Positions 43,697 to 52,645 of a stretch of 64,000 nucleotides of DNA are shown piece after piece. Numbering within the stretch: position 1 is the stretch's first letter; every line of letters starts with the position of its first letter. Below the pieces are notes generated by a model that saw only the letters and a program-made list of their open reading frames with translations, had not been told where the DNA came from and searched no databases. The stretch comes from Coprobacter fastidiosus. Its GTDB lineage: Bacteria; Bacteroidota; Bacteroidia; Bacteroidales; Coprobacteraceae. The position numbers were made by a program, and so were the translations under genes. Location: contig NZ_AP028032.1 in the NCBI RefSeq assembly GCF_030296935.1, positions 2,418,001-2,482,000 of the forward strand, given 5' to 3'.

Positions 43697-45853
43697 TTAT
43701 CCTTTTTTTTGGTTACGATGACCCCATCGTTTCTTTTTCTTCAGCAGATTTTCAAGGAAAAGCCTTAATCCTATAAAACGAGTATAGTCCCGTTGTACAT
43801 CCATCGATCGAGGATCGCTGAAAAAGGAGAGTTGACTTTCTTTTCCGAATTGTTCGGGATAGAGAACAACGATATTGTTTCCGGCAAAATATTTGGATAA
43901 AAATGACGGCAGTTTGTCGAATTCGGTATTATAGGATACGGAAGTATGTCTTGCACTTACAATGATGAACAAATCGTCTTGCAAGACGATTCCGGTTAAC
44001 ATAAGAATATCTTCCCAATTGTCCAATATCTCGAACTCATTCCGAATATTGTATTTCCCTTTGCGGAGAATGGCTTTTAATTGTATTATAGTATTGGGGT
44101 GAGCATAGAATATCGCCCGGCATCCGACCTGTTTTACCATATTGGCCACTCTGTCAACCCATTTGACGAATCCGGTTTCAAATTCTGCTTTTTCAGGGAC
44201 GGCTATGACAATGCGTGTTACCGTATTGACCGGAATGGTGCATTTGGTGATCGCAACCATTTTGTTTGTTCCTTTTAGTAAACTCTCGGTTTTTGTTCCG
44301 AAAAAACTATCTACGATATTAGCTTTGTGATGCAATCCGATAACTATTTCCGAGATATTTTTTTCTTTCATTGTGTGAATGATACCGCTTGCGATATTCA
44401 TATCGTACCGAGCTATGGTTTCCATTTCGACATCTGCGGATGAAGCTATCTTGGCCGCTTTTTGCAAAGCGTTTTTGGCATTGAATCCGTTATCTTGCGA
44501 TTTGTCGTCGGTGACGTTTATTGCATATAAAGGTGTTTTCTTTTTCGGATTTTTTAATAGTATTGCCAAATTTACAAGGTTTTCTATAGTATCGGGATTT
44601 GCTATCGGAATCAGAATGCGTTCTTCTCCCGTATCTATTTTGTCTTTAAGATAGTCGTCTTGTTGTTGCTTGGTTACAAGTTCGCGTGCGGCTTTTTCGG
44701 TTACGAAAGAACTGATAGTACATGTTACGAGAATCATGATAACTGTTCCGTTCAATACGTTAGAATTGAATAATCCGAGGTCATATCCGATAAGTACGGC
44801 GGCTAAAGTCGCTGCTGCTTGTGCATTACTGAGTCCGAAAATCATATTTCGGTCAACTTTCGGAAGTTTAAATGTTTTTTGAGTAAACCATGCCGCTATC
44901 CATTTGGATGCCGTAGCAACGATTGACATATTGATTGCTACTATGATGGCCTCTGTACTACTGAATACGCCGTGCAGATTGATCAACATTCCGACACCGA
45001 TGAGGAAATAGGGAATAAAAAGTGCATTTCCTACAAATTCTATCCGGTTCATTAGAGGAGAAACAGCCGGAATAAATCGATTGAGTACGACACCGGCAAA
45101 AAATGCTCCGATAATTGCTTCGAGTCCGGCTAGTTGTGCCATGAATGATGCAGAGAACACTAAAGCTAATACAAAAATATATTGGGATACATTGTCGTCG
45201 TATTTTTTGAAAAACCACCGGGTAATGCGAGGAAAGGAATATATGATAATGGTACAATAAATCGTTATTGATATTAAAAGACGAATCCAGAATATCTCAT
45301 TGATTTCGCCTTGCTGCATTCCTGCAATTACGGCAAGGATGATAAGCGCTCCTAATACGGTAATGATAGTGCCGGCAATGGTCGTTGTGACAGATGTGGC
45401 CCGTGATATGCCATAGCGACTTACGATCGGATAGGCTACCAAGGTGTGAGAGGCGTACATGCTTGCCAGCAAGATAGAGGTTTCCAGATTGAAGTGTAGG
45501 GTATAATAGCTGATTGTCGTCCCTAATATCATCGGGATAAAAAAAGTATATAGTCCGAATACGATGCCTTGCGTTTTATTTTTCTTGAAATCGTTAATAT
45601 CCATTTCAAGGCCGGCTAAAAACATCAGGTAAAGAAGACCTACATTTCCGAATATCTGGAAACTGCTGTCTCGTTCGAGTAATCCGAATCCATGAGGACC
45701 TATTATCATCCCGGCAATGATCAGTCCGATGATGTGAGGAATCCTGAATCGGTTGAGAAGTAATGGAGCAAAGAGAATGATAGTTAATACGATAAAGAAT
45801 ATCAGTACCGGATTTGTAAATGGCAGGGTTGGTATTATATTTTCTATGTTCAT
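43697..45853 (-). CDS. CPA2-type cation:proton antiporter with C-terminal USP-like domain
   Basis: From the ATG at 45853 (MNIENIIPTL) the protein has 718 residues; an upstream in-frame Met (45898) gives 733 but adds a hydrophilic leader before the first helix. Residues about 1-400 are a Na+(K+)/H+ exchanger with about 12 membrane helices (GLLYLMFLAGLEMD, AFFAGVVLNRF). About 405-700 forms universal-stress-protein-like cytoplasmic domains that may bind nucleotides. It probably balances pH or cations. The trypsin-like protease gene follows after 7 bases. Confidence 0.85.
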   Translation of the reverse strand: MNIENIIPTLPFTNPVLIFFIVLTIILFAPLLLNRFRIPHIIGLIIAGMIIGPHGFGLLERDSSFQIFGNVGLLYLMFLAGLEMDINDFKKNKTQGIVFGLYTFFIPMILGTTISYYTLHFNLETSILLASMYASHTLVAYPIVSRYGISRATSVTTTIAGTIITVLGALIILAVIAGMQQGEINEIFWIRLLISITIYCTIIIYSFPRITRWFFKKYDDNVSQYIFVLALVFSASFMAQLAGLEAIIGAFFAGVVLNRFIPAVSPLMNRIEFVGNALFIPYFLIGVGMLINLHGVFSSTEAIIVAINMSIVATASKWIAAWFTQKTFKLPKVDRNMIFGLSNAQAAATLAAVLIGYDLGLFNSNVLNGTVIMILVTCTISSFVTEKAARELVTKQQQDDYLKDKIDTGEERILIPIANPDTIENLVNLAILLKNPKKKTPLYAINVTDDKSQDNGFNAKNALQKAAKIASSADVEMETIARYDMNIASGIIHTMKEKNISEIVIGLHHKANIVDSFFGTKTESLLKGTNKMVAITKCTIPVNTVTRIVIAVPEKAEFETGFVKWVDRVANMVKQVGCRAIFYAHPNTIIQLKAILRKGKYNIRNEFEILDNWEDILMLTGIVLQDDLFIIVSARHTSVSYNTEFDKLPSFLSKYFAGNNIVVLYPEQFGKESQLSFFSDPRSMDVQRDYTRFIGLRLFLENLLKKKKRWGHRNQKKG

Positions 45854-45938
45854 ACTAACTTTTTGTTTGTTGTGAGAAAATACTTTGTGATTTCTCAAAG
45901 AGTGTCCGAGAAAAATTCAGACAGGCTTAAATCCTTTA

Positions 45939-45946
45939 CAAAAGTA
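45939..45946 (-). promoter_or_regulatory. candidate -7 box of the antiporter operon
   Basis: TACTTTTG on the minus strand matches TAnnTTTG, 86 bases before the chosen start. Confidence 0.4.
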
Positions 45947-46050
45947 CAAAAAAGAGGATTAAAAATGAAAAGATATTAGAAATTGTAAATATGAGGATCG
46001 ATTTATTGTAGATTTTCTTCTTTTTATATGGATAATCGTACAAAATGTTT

Positions 46051-46058
46051 TAATTTTG
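46051..46058 (+). promoter_or_regulatory. candidate -7 box of asd
   Basis: TAATTTTG matches TAnnTTTG, leaving a leader of about 80 bases before asd; no -33 TTTG is visible. Confidence 0.45.
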
Positions 46059-46146
46059 CGGCATGAACGTGTATTATTGTTATTGAAATATAAAAAAATA
46101 CCGAACAAAAGAAACTGTATTTAATAGGTTATAAATAAACAAAGAA

Positions 46147-47154
46147 ATGAAAGTAGCTATTGTTGGTGCAAGCGGTGCGGTAGGCCAGGAGTTTCTCCGT
46201 GTATTGGATGAAAGAAATTTTCCGGTAGATGAATTGTTGTTGTTCGGCTCTTCTCGTAGTGCCGGATCTGAATATGTTTTCCGGAATAAAAAAATTGTAG
46301 TGAAGGAGCTGAAGCATAATGACGATTTTAAAGGCGTGGACATTGCTTTTACTTCTGCCGGTGCAGGAACATCAAAAGAGTTTGAATCGACGATTACGAA
46401 ATATGGAGCTGTGATGATCGATAACTCGAGCGCTTTTCGTATGGATGACGATGTGCCTTTGGTAGTTCCGGAGGTGAATGGGCCGGATGCAAAAATTCGT
46501 CCTCGAGGAGTAATTGCTAATCCGAATTGTACGACAATTCAGATGGTTGTAGCGTTGAAAGCTATCGAGGATTTGTCTCATATAAAGGCCGTACATGTAG
46601 CTACGTATCAGGCTGCCAGCGGTGCTGGAGCATCGGCAATGGCAGAGTTGGTTCATCAATATGAAGAGTTGATGAAGGGAGATAAACCGACGGTAGAGAA
46701 ATTTTATTATCAGTTGGCATATAACGTAATTCCTCAGGTAGATGTGTTTACCGATACATTGTATACGAAGGAGGAGATGAAAATGTACAACGAGACGCGG
46801 AAAATTATGCATTCAGATGTGAAAGTGAGTGCTATGTGCGTACGTGTTCCGGTTATGCGTGCTCATTCAGAGTCTATTTGGGTAGAAACCGAGCGTCCTA
46901 TTTCGGTTGCTGAGGCACGTGAGGCATTTTCTAAAGCGGAGGGCGTTGTTTTAATGGATGATCTTGCAAACAAGATATATCCTATGCCGCTCGATATTGC
47001 TGGAAAAGATCCTGTGTATGTCGGTCGTGTGCGTGAGGATCTTGCTAATCCGAACGGGTTGACATTTTGGACTGTGAGTGATCAGATAAAGAAAGGTGCT
47101 GCACTGAACGCTGTACAGATTGCCGAGTATTTGATCCGGGAAAATGCTCTTTGA
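46147..47154 (+). CDS. asd: aspartate-semialdehyde dehydrogenase
   Basis: A 335-residue enzyme that reduces aspartyl phosphate to aspartate semialdehyde with NADPH, the branch point to lysine/diaminopimelate, threonine and methionine. The Rossmann motif [15 protein letters not shown] is N-terminal; the catalytic Cys is in [10 protein letters not shown] (about residue 126) and the His in [10 protein letters not shown]. Length and motifs are typical. It is a single-gene unit followed by a long perfect hairpin. Confidence 0.97.
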   Translation: MKVAIVGASGAVGQEFLRVLDERNFPVDELLLFGSSRSAGSEYVFRNKKIVVKELKHNDDFKGVDIAFTSAGAGTSKEFESTITKYGAVMIDNSSAFRMDDDVPLVVPEVNGPDAKIRPRGVIANPNCTTIQMVVALKAIEDLSHIKAVHVATYQAASGAGASAMAELVHQYEELMKGDKPTVEKFYYQLAYNVIPQVDVFTDTLYTKEEMKMYNETRKIMHSDVKVSAMCVRVPVMRAHSESIWVETERPISVAEAREAFSKAEGVVLMDDLANKIYPMPLDIAGKDPVYVGRVREDLANPNGLTFWTVSDQIKKGAALNAVQIAEYLIRENAL

Positions 47155-47190
47155 TAAGAAACAGATTAGTCATAACATAACAATTAGTTG

Positions 47191-47225
47191 ATGCGAGGCG
47201 ACTCATATGATGAGTCGCCTCGCAT
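47191..47225 (+). terminator. perfect 16-bp hairpin after asd
   Basis: ATGCGAGGCGACTCAT (47191-47206) pairs perfectly with ATGAGTCGCCTCGCAT (47210-47225), loop ATG. The T tract expected of an intrinsic terminator is absent immediately downstream, so it may be a stabilising 3' hairpin or a binding site. Confidence 0.65.
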
Positions 47226-47295
47226 TGCTTAGAAAAGGTTTTTATATCGTAGAAGAGTTCTTTGTCGGATTGCCATTCTTTTTGAAGATTTATTT

Positions 47296-47426
47296 CGGAT
47301 AGTTTCTTTTGAGTATGTTTTGTCGTTTTTATGAGGATAATAGAGGGTTACCTGACGAGCGAAAACGAGAAAATAGCCCGAGAGAAAATGTAAAAATGAC
47401 TTGATAATATTTTCTGCATCGGAAAA
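47296..47426 (+). repeat. intergenic repeat, copy B
   Basis: This aligns with 39275-39400. An ATG at 47331 opens a short frame beginning MRIIEGYLTSEN. After the shared GAAAAC the two copies differ by a 2-base indel, so nucleotide conservation continues while the reading frames diverge. Confidence 0.6.
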
Positions 47427-47617
47427 TAGAGGCAGGCTTTTAATTTATTGGAAAAGAAATATTATCTTTCGGTCTGTTTTCGGTTCTTTTCCTTCTTTTT
47501 GTTTCATTGTTTGAGAAGACTTCGGTGTTTGTGACTTGTGAAACCGAATATTCTTAGAAAAAGAGGCCAAAAGATTTTCTCAAAATAAATTAAAAACAGT
47601 TTCTAAAAACCTGACTT

Positions 47618-49384
47618 ATGGAAAAAGGAAATTATCCTACCGATTTGGATAGTCTTTTTAGAATAATAGATGAAGAGATTTGTTGTTCGGAGGATTCCAA
47701 AAAACCTTTGATCGGTATAACTACATATACGAAAGAGGGGGCTTCTTGTGTCGCTAATCTTTATGTAAATTCGGTTATTAAGGCCGGCGGCAGCCCGGTA
47801 CTTATTCCATTGTGTGATGATATTGCCTTGTTGTCGGGGATTGTAGCTCGTTTGGACGGGTTGCTGCTAACAGGAGGAGGGGATATTTCTCCTTTGTTTT
47901 TGAATGAAGAGCCTCATCCGAAACTTCAAGATGTGGATTTGTCTCGGGATTGTTGGGAGATTGCAGTGTTACGTATGGCTTCTTTAAGGCAAATTCCGAT
48001 CTTTGGAATTTGTAGAGGACATCAGTTGATTAATGCTGTGTTCGGAGGAAAAAATTATCAGGATATTCCGAGCCAACATTTAGGAGAGGCCATTCAGCAT
48101 TCCCAGAAACAGCCCCGCGAATTCGTGTCGCATACGGTTACCGTAAAGCCGGATACTTTGTTGGCTTCATTGATCGGTGAGGGACGTATAGCTGTAAATT
48201 CTATTCATCATCAAGGGGTGTGGGAAGTTGCTCCGGGATTTATCGAGAGCGCAGTTGCGCCTGATGGTGTCAATGAAGGCATGGAGTCTAAAACAGCGTC
48301 TATTTTTAGTGTGCAGTGGCATCCTGAAGGTTTGGTGTGTGCCGGCAATAAGAAGATGTTGAATTTGTTTGTTCATTTGGTTAAAGAGGCGGAAATATAT
48401 GCTCGAGCGAAAAATTTTCATCTTCGACATGTCTCATTAGATTCTCATTGTGATACTCCTATGTTTTTCCCTGATAAGATAGATATAGGGATCAGGGATA
48501 CACGCTTGAAGGTCGATTTGCCTAAGATGAGGGACGGGCAGATCGATGCGGAATGTATGGTGGCTTATTTGCCTCAGAAGGAACGGGATGATGTTGCTCT
48601 TGAAGCTGCTACCCGAAAGGCTGATGCTATATTGAATGAATTGAAACGCCAGATTTCCGTACATCAGGATAGGGTCGGACAGGCATTTTCAAGAAAAGAT
48701 CTTATTGAATTGAAACGAGTCGGGAAGAAGGCTGTTTTTTTAGGGATTGAAAATGGGTATGCTATCGGAAAAGATATTTCTAATTTGTCTCGTTTCAGGG
48801 ATATGGGAGTCGTATATATGACTCTGTGCCATAATGGGAATAACGACATTTGCGATTCTGCCAGCGGTGAACCTGAGCATAATGGATTGAGTGATTTCGG
48901 GAAAAGTGTGGTGCGAGAGATGAATCGGATAGGAATGATGGTGGATCTTTCTCATGCTTCGGAAAAATCTTTTTATGATGCGTTGGAAGTGAGTTCAGCT
49001 CCGATTATAGCATCGCATTCATCATGCCGTGCTATTTGTGACCATCGGCGAAATTTGACTGATGAGCAGATCGTTGCTTTAGCCCGCCACGGAGGTGTTG
49101 TCCAGATTTGTTTGTATTTGAATTTTCTCACTTCAAAGGAGAATACTGATGTAAAATGTATCGTAGAGCATATCAATCATGTTGTAAAACTGGTGGGTGT
49201 GGATTATGTCGGCATTGGCTCTGATTTTGACGGAGGAGGGGGAATTCCGGGATGTGATGCCGCAAATGAGTTGATAAATATTACTAAAGAATTGATTCGG
49301 CAGGGATATTCGGAGAACGATCTTGCAAAAATATGGGGAGGGAACTTTTTGCGTGTGATGGATCAGGTGCAACGGGTTTATTGA
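47618..49384 (+). CDS. fusion of class I glutamine amidotransferase-like peptidase (C26) and membrane dipeptidase (M19)
   Basis: A 588-residue two-enzyme fusion. Residues about 22-262 resemble gamma-glutamyl-GABA hydrolase (PuuD/C26): LTGGGDISP, nucleophile Cys in FGICRGHQL (about 132) and the His-Glu pair in VQWHPEG (about 234). Residues about 272-588 are a renal-dipeptidase (M19) domain with zinc-ligand motifs DSHCDTP, MVDLSHAS, IASHSSCRA and GIGSDFDGG. No signal peptide is visible, so it should act in the cytoplasm. Cleavage of gamma-glutamyl bonds and then dipeptides would suit recycling of peptidoglycan or glutathione-like peptides; the substrate is inferred. Confidence 0.88.
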   Translation: MEKGNYPTDLDSLFRIIDEEICCSEDSKKPLIGITTYTKEGASCVANLYVNSVIKAGGSPVLIPLCDDIALLSGIVARLDGLLLTGGGDISPLFLNEEPHPKLQDVDLSRDCWEIAVLRMASLRQIPIFGICRGHQLINAVFGGKNYQDIPSQHLGEAIQHSQKQPREFVSHTVTVKPDTLLASLIGEGRIAVNSIHHQGVWEVAPGFIESAVAPDGVNEGMESKTASIFSVQWHPEGLVCAGNKKMLNLFVHLVKEAEIYARAKNFHLRHVSLDSHCDTPMFFPDKIDIGIRDTRLKVDLPKMRDGQIDAECMVAYLPQKERDDVALEAATRKADAILNELKRQISVHQDRVGQAFSRKDLIELKRVGKKAVFLGIENGYAIGKDISNLSRFRDMGVVYMTLCHNGNNDICDSASGEPEHNGLSDFGKSVVREMNRIGMMVDLSHASEKSFYDALEVSSAPIIASHSSCRAICDHRRNLTDEQIVALARHGGVVQICLYLNFLTSKENTDVKCIVEHINHVVKLVGVDYVGIGSDFDGGGGIPGCDAANELINITKELIRQGYSENDLAKIWGGNFLRVMDQVQRVY

Positions 49385-49503
49385 TCTTACCCCTTAAAAA
49401 GTGTAAACAAACGGATCGTTTTACTGTATTCGTAGAAAAATCCTGTATCTTTACAAGGTTTTCTTGCTTATGAAAGACGGTGTCTGTTCTAAAAAGAAAT
49501 AAG

Positions 49504-50517
49504 ATGTCTATAAATATGTTTAACCGAAAACGAATGTTCGTCCCTCTTCTCTGTGTAGCGGGACTATTACTGTTTCAATTGGTTTCTTGTAAAAATAAAA
49601 CTGTTTCGTCATCTGTTCAAGAGAGTGTCCCTGTTGTCGATGTCCCTGTTTTTAATGCAGATAGTGCGTATTCATATATGCAAAAGCAAGTAGATTTTGG
49701 GTATCGAATACCCAATACTCCGGAACATTTGGCTACGGCTTCTTATCTGGCTTCGGAATTGAACCGTCATGGTGCAGAGGTACAGGTGCAGGATGCAGAT
49801 GTGGTTGCTTTTGACGGGACTGTATTGCATGCGAAGAACATAATAGGAATTTTTAGTCCTGAGAAAACGGATCGAATATTGCTGTTCGCACATTGGGATA
49901 GTCGTCCTTTTGCCGATAATGATCCGGATGAGGCGAACCATCGGAAGCCTGTTTTGGGGGCTAACGATGGAGCTAGTGGTGTAGGAGCTTTGCTTGAAAT
50001 TGCCCGGCAGATCGGAATGAAGTCTCCTCAAGTGGGTGTAGATATTATTTTTTTCGATGCAGAAGATTACGGTCAACCCTATTTTTCGACTCATTCTGAA
50101 GTGCAGGATTCTTGGGCATTGGGTACTCAATATTGGGTGCGTCGCCCGCATCGTCCCGGTTATCGGGCACGTTTCGGAATTTTGTTGGATATGGTAGGCG
50201 GGGAAAATGCTGTTTTTGCTCGTGAAAAAGCTTCATTACAGTATGCTCCGGGGATTGTTGATAAAGTTTGGAAGAAAGCACAGTCTTTAGGTTATGGGAA
50301 ATATTTTTCCGATAATGAGGGGGGATACATTATCGATGATCATGTATATGTTAATAAAATGGGCATTCCGAGTATCGATATAATACAGTATGATGCATCT
50401 TCTGATTCGGGATTTAATCCGCAGTGGCATACGGTACACGATACGATGGATCATATCGATAAGGAGACTTTAAAGGCTGTCGGACAGACTGTATTGGCAG
50501 TTATATATAATGAGTAA
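49504..50517 (+). CDS. M28-fold lipoprotein, probable type II glutaminyl-peptide cyclotransferase
   Basis: A 337-residue lipoprotein (lipobox LVSC after MFVPLLCVAG). The M28-type zinc site is visible in FAHWDSRP, LGANDGASG (Asp ligand), FFDAEDYG and QWHTVHDTMDHID (Trp-His). The WHT motif, DDH and LLDMVGGEN blocks resemble animal-type glutaminyl cyclases and the periplasmic enzymes described in oral Bacteroidales, more than ordinary aminopeptidases. Such enzymes convert N-terminal Gln to pyroglutamate. An aminopeptidase remains possible. I chose ATG 49504 over GTG 49480 because it gives a normal signal peptide. sufE follows after 15 bases. Confidence 0.78.
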   Translation: MSINMFNRKRMFVPLLCVAGLLLFQLVSCKNKTVSSSVQESVPVVDVPVFNADSAYSYMQKQVDFGYRIPNTPEHLATASYLASELNRHGAEVQVQDADVVAFDGTVLHAKNIIGIFSPEKTDRILLFAHWDSRPFADNDPDEANHRKPVLGANDGASGVGALLEIARQIGMKSPQVGVDIIFFDAEDYGQPYFSTHSEVQDSWALGTQYWVRRPHRPGYRARFGILLDMVGGENAVFAREKASLQYAPGIVDKVWKKAQSLGYGKYFSDNEGGYIIDDHVYVNKMGIPSIDIIQYDASSDSGFNPQWHTVHDTMDHIDKETLKAVGQTVLAVIYNE

Positions 50518-50532
50518 ATTAATGAACGGGAT

Positions 50533-50961
50533 ATGAAAACTATAAATGAATTACAGGATGAAATTGTAGAAGAGTTCTCGGCTTTTGACGATTGGATGGA
50601 CAAATATGCTTTGTTGATCGACTTGGGCAACTCTTTGAAACCTTTGGATGAAAAATATAAAACCGAGAATAATCTGATTGAAGGATGCCAGAGCCGCGTG
50701 TGGCTACAGGCTGATTATAAAGATGGAAAGGTCTTTTTCCAAGGGGAAAGCGATGCCGTGATTGTGAAAGGTCTGGTTTCGTTGCTTATAAATGTTCTTT
50801 CGGGTCATACACCGGATGAAATATTGAATTCGGAATTGTATTTTATCGAGAAAATCGGTCTGAAGGAGCATTTGTCTCCGACCCGTTCAAACGGACTGTT
50901 GTCGATGGTGAAGCAGATGCATCTTTATGCGTTAGCTTTTAAAGTCAAGAATGAGAAATAA
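50533..50961 (+). CDS. SufE family Fe-S cluster assembly protein
   Basis: A 142-residue SufE protein, which accepts persulfide sulfur from the cysteine desulfurase SufS during iron-sulfur cluster assembly. The active cysteine is in IEGCQSRVWL (about residue 55), and LSGHTPDEIL is the conserved C-terminal block. It is 15 bases after the cyclase gene and 36 before the peptide transporter; other suf genes are not nearby. Confidence 0.92.
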   Translation: MKTINELQDEIVEEFSAFDDWMDKYALLIDLGNSLKPLDEKYKTENNLIEGCQSRVWLQADYKDGKVFFQGESDAVIVKGLVSLLINVLSGHTPDEILNSELYFIEKIGLKEHLSPTRSNGLLSMVKQMHLYALAFKVKNEK

Positions 50962-50997
50962 CTACTTAAATAATTATTTAACTATAAATCTTACATT

Positions 50998-52560
50998 ATG
51001 TTTAAAAAGCACCCTAAAGGATTAATTGCCGCGGCTCTTGCCAATATGGGAGAACGTTTTGGCTTTTATATTATGATGGCAATTCTGACGTTGTTTATTT
51101 CTGCAAAGTTCGGATTGTCTGAGACTACGACCGGATATATTTATTCTGCGTTTTATGCTTCGATCTATATACTTGCATTAGTGGGAGGAGTGATTGCCGA
51201 TAAGACAAAGAATTTTAAGGGAACGATTCTTGCCGGTTTGATTATGATGGCTGTTGGTTACCTTATTATCGCTATTCCTACCCCGACTCCCGTTCCGAGT
51301 TTAGGGCTTTATCTGGCACTTACATGTTTCGGATTATTGGTAATTGCTTTCGGGAATGGTCTGTTTAAAGGAAATTTGCAAGCATTGGTCGGTCAGATGT
51401 ATGATAATCCGAAATATTCGAGTTTACGTGATTCGGGATTCCAGATTTTCTATATGTTTATCAATATCGGGGGATTTTTTGCTCCGTGGATTGCAATCGG
51501 AGTGAGAAACTGGTGGCTGAAAGTAAACCATTTTGATTATGATGCATCGTTACCCGAGCTTTGTCATCAGTATTTAGAGCAAGGAAGCAGTATGCCTGCA
51601 CAGGCTATGGATAATCTGAGCACTTTAGCTAATAACGTTTGCCTGGATGGCACGCAGGTAACAGATATGAATGTATTTGTGAACAGTTATCTGGATGTGT
51701 TTAACCGGGGATTTCAGTATGCTTTTATGGCAGCAATCGTGGCTATGTTGATTTCTTTGGTTATTTATGTGGTAAATAAGAACCGTTTCCCAGATCCGGC
51801 TAAAAAAGAGAACAGCAATGCCAATACAGTTTCTGCGGTGAGCAGAGAAGATATAAAAATGAGTGCCACAGAAATAAAACAACGTATTTATGCTCTGTTT
51901 GCCGTGTTCGGTGTGGTTATATTCTTTTGGTTGTCTTTTCATCAGAATGGATATTCGTTGACGTATTTTGCCCGGGATTATGTGGACCTGAGTGTAATAA
52001 ATATTGATTTAGGGTTTACTCAGATTAAGGGAGCGGAAATATTTCAATGTGTAAATCCGTTTTTTGTTGTAGCTCTTACTCCATTGATCATGTGGTTTTT
52101 CGGGATGTTGAAGGCAAAAGGGAAAGAACCTTCTACTCCGATGAAGATCGCTATCGGTATGGGTATAGCAGCATTAGCGTATGTCTTTTTGATGGTATTC
52201 TCTTTGACTTTGCCGGCAAAGGATGCTTTAAGTTCAATGACTACTGCAGAAATTGACGCAATTCGGGTGACTCCATGGATTATGATCGGTTTGTATTTTA
52301 TTCTTACCGTGGCGGAGTTGTTCATTTCTCCGCTTGGATTATCTTTCGTATCGAAAGTAGCACCTCCCCATTTGCAGGGATTGATGCAGGGATGTTGGCT
52401 TGCTGCGACAGCAGTAGGTAACTCCTTGTTGTTCATCGGAGGTATTTTATATACTACTGTGCCGATTTGGGCTTGTTGGTTGGTGTTTGTCGGTGCGACT
52501 GCCGCATCGATGATTGTGATGCTTTCTATGGTGAAGTGGTTGGAACGTGTAGCTAATTAA
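50998..52560 (+). CDS. POT/PTR family peptide:proton symporter
   Basis: A 520-residue polytopic transporter importing di- and tripeptides with protons. The family motif GGVIADKTKNFKGTI lies near residue 62 and the second signature block FQIFYMFINIGGFFAPW near 143; ExxER is present as MGERFGFY (about 18). A hydrophilic loop near 260-290 divides the two bundles. It may serve the same peptide-scavenging theme as the C26/M19 protein upstream, but they are in separate transcripts by appearance. A strong terminator follows. Confidence 0.93.
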   Translation: MFKKHPKGLIAAALANMGERFGFYIMMAILTLFISAKFGLSETTTGYIYSAFYASIYILALVGGVIADKTKNFKGTILAGLIMMAVGYLIIAIPTPTPVPSLGLYLALTCFGLLVIAFGNGLFKGNLQALVGQMYDNPKYSSLRDSGFQIFYMFINIGGFFAPWIAIGVRNWWLKVNHFDYDASLPELCHQYLEQGSSMPAQAMDNLSTLANNVCLDGTQVTDMNVFVNSYLDVFNRGFQYAFMAAIVAMLISLVIYVVNKNRFPDPAKKENSNANTVSAVSREDIKMSATEIKQRIYALFAVFGVVIFFWLSFHQNGYSLTYFARDYVDLSVINIDLGFTQIKGAEIFQCVNPFFVVALTPLIMWFFGMLKAKGKEPSTPMKIAIGMGIAALAYVFLMVFSLTLPAKDALSSMTTAEIDAIRVTPWIMIGLYFILTVAELFISPLGLSFVSKVAPPHLQGLMQGCWLAATAVGNSLLFIGGILYTTVPIWACWLVFVGATAASMIVMLSMVKWLERVAN

Positions 52561-52580
52561 CAGATGTAATAATGTGATTA

Positions 52581-52634
52581 ACGATTGAGTATTGCGGTAT
52601 TTCTTAAGAGATACTCATTACTCAATCGTTTTTA
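52581..52634 (+). terminator. rho-independent terminator of the cyclase-sufE-POT operon
   Basis: ACGATTGAGTA (52581-52591) pairs perfectly with TACTCAATCGT (52619-52629); an inner stem GTATTTCTT/AAGAGATAC extends it, and a T run follows. Confidence 0.85.
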
Positions 52635-52645
52635 TTTGGGTCGGT

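Larger units (their letters stand above)
47155..47617. other. intergenic region with hairpin and repeat copy B
   Basis: These 463 bases hold the 16-bp perfect hairpin after asd (47191-47225) and copy B of the intergenic repeat (47296-47426). The right-hand 190 bases are AT-rich with no gene or clear promoter. Confidence 0.7.

Noticed and set aside
52592-52645. Upstream TTG start extending the acyltransferase by 18 residues
   Set aside because: The extension lies inside the terminator of the previous operon; ATG 52646 gives a normal family start.
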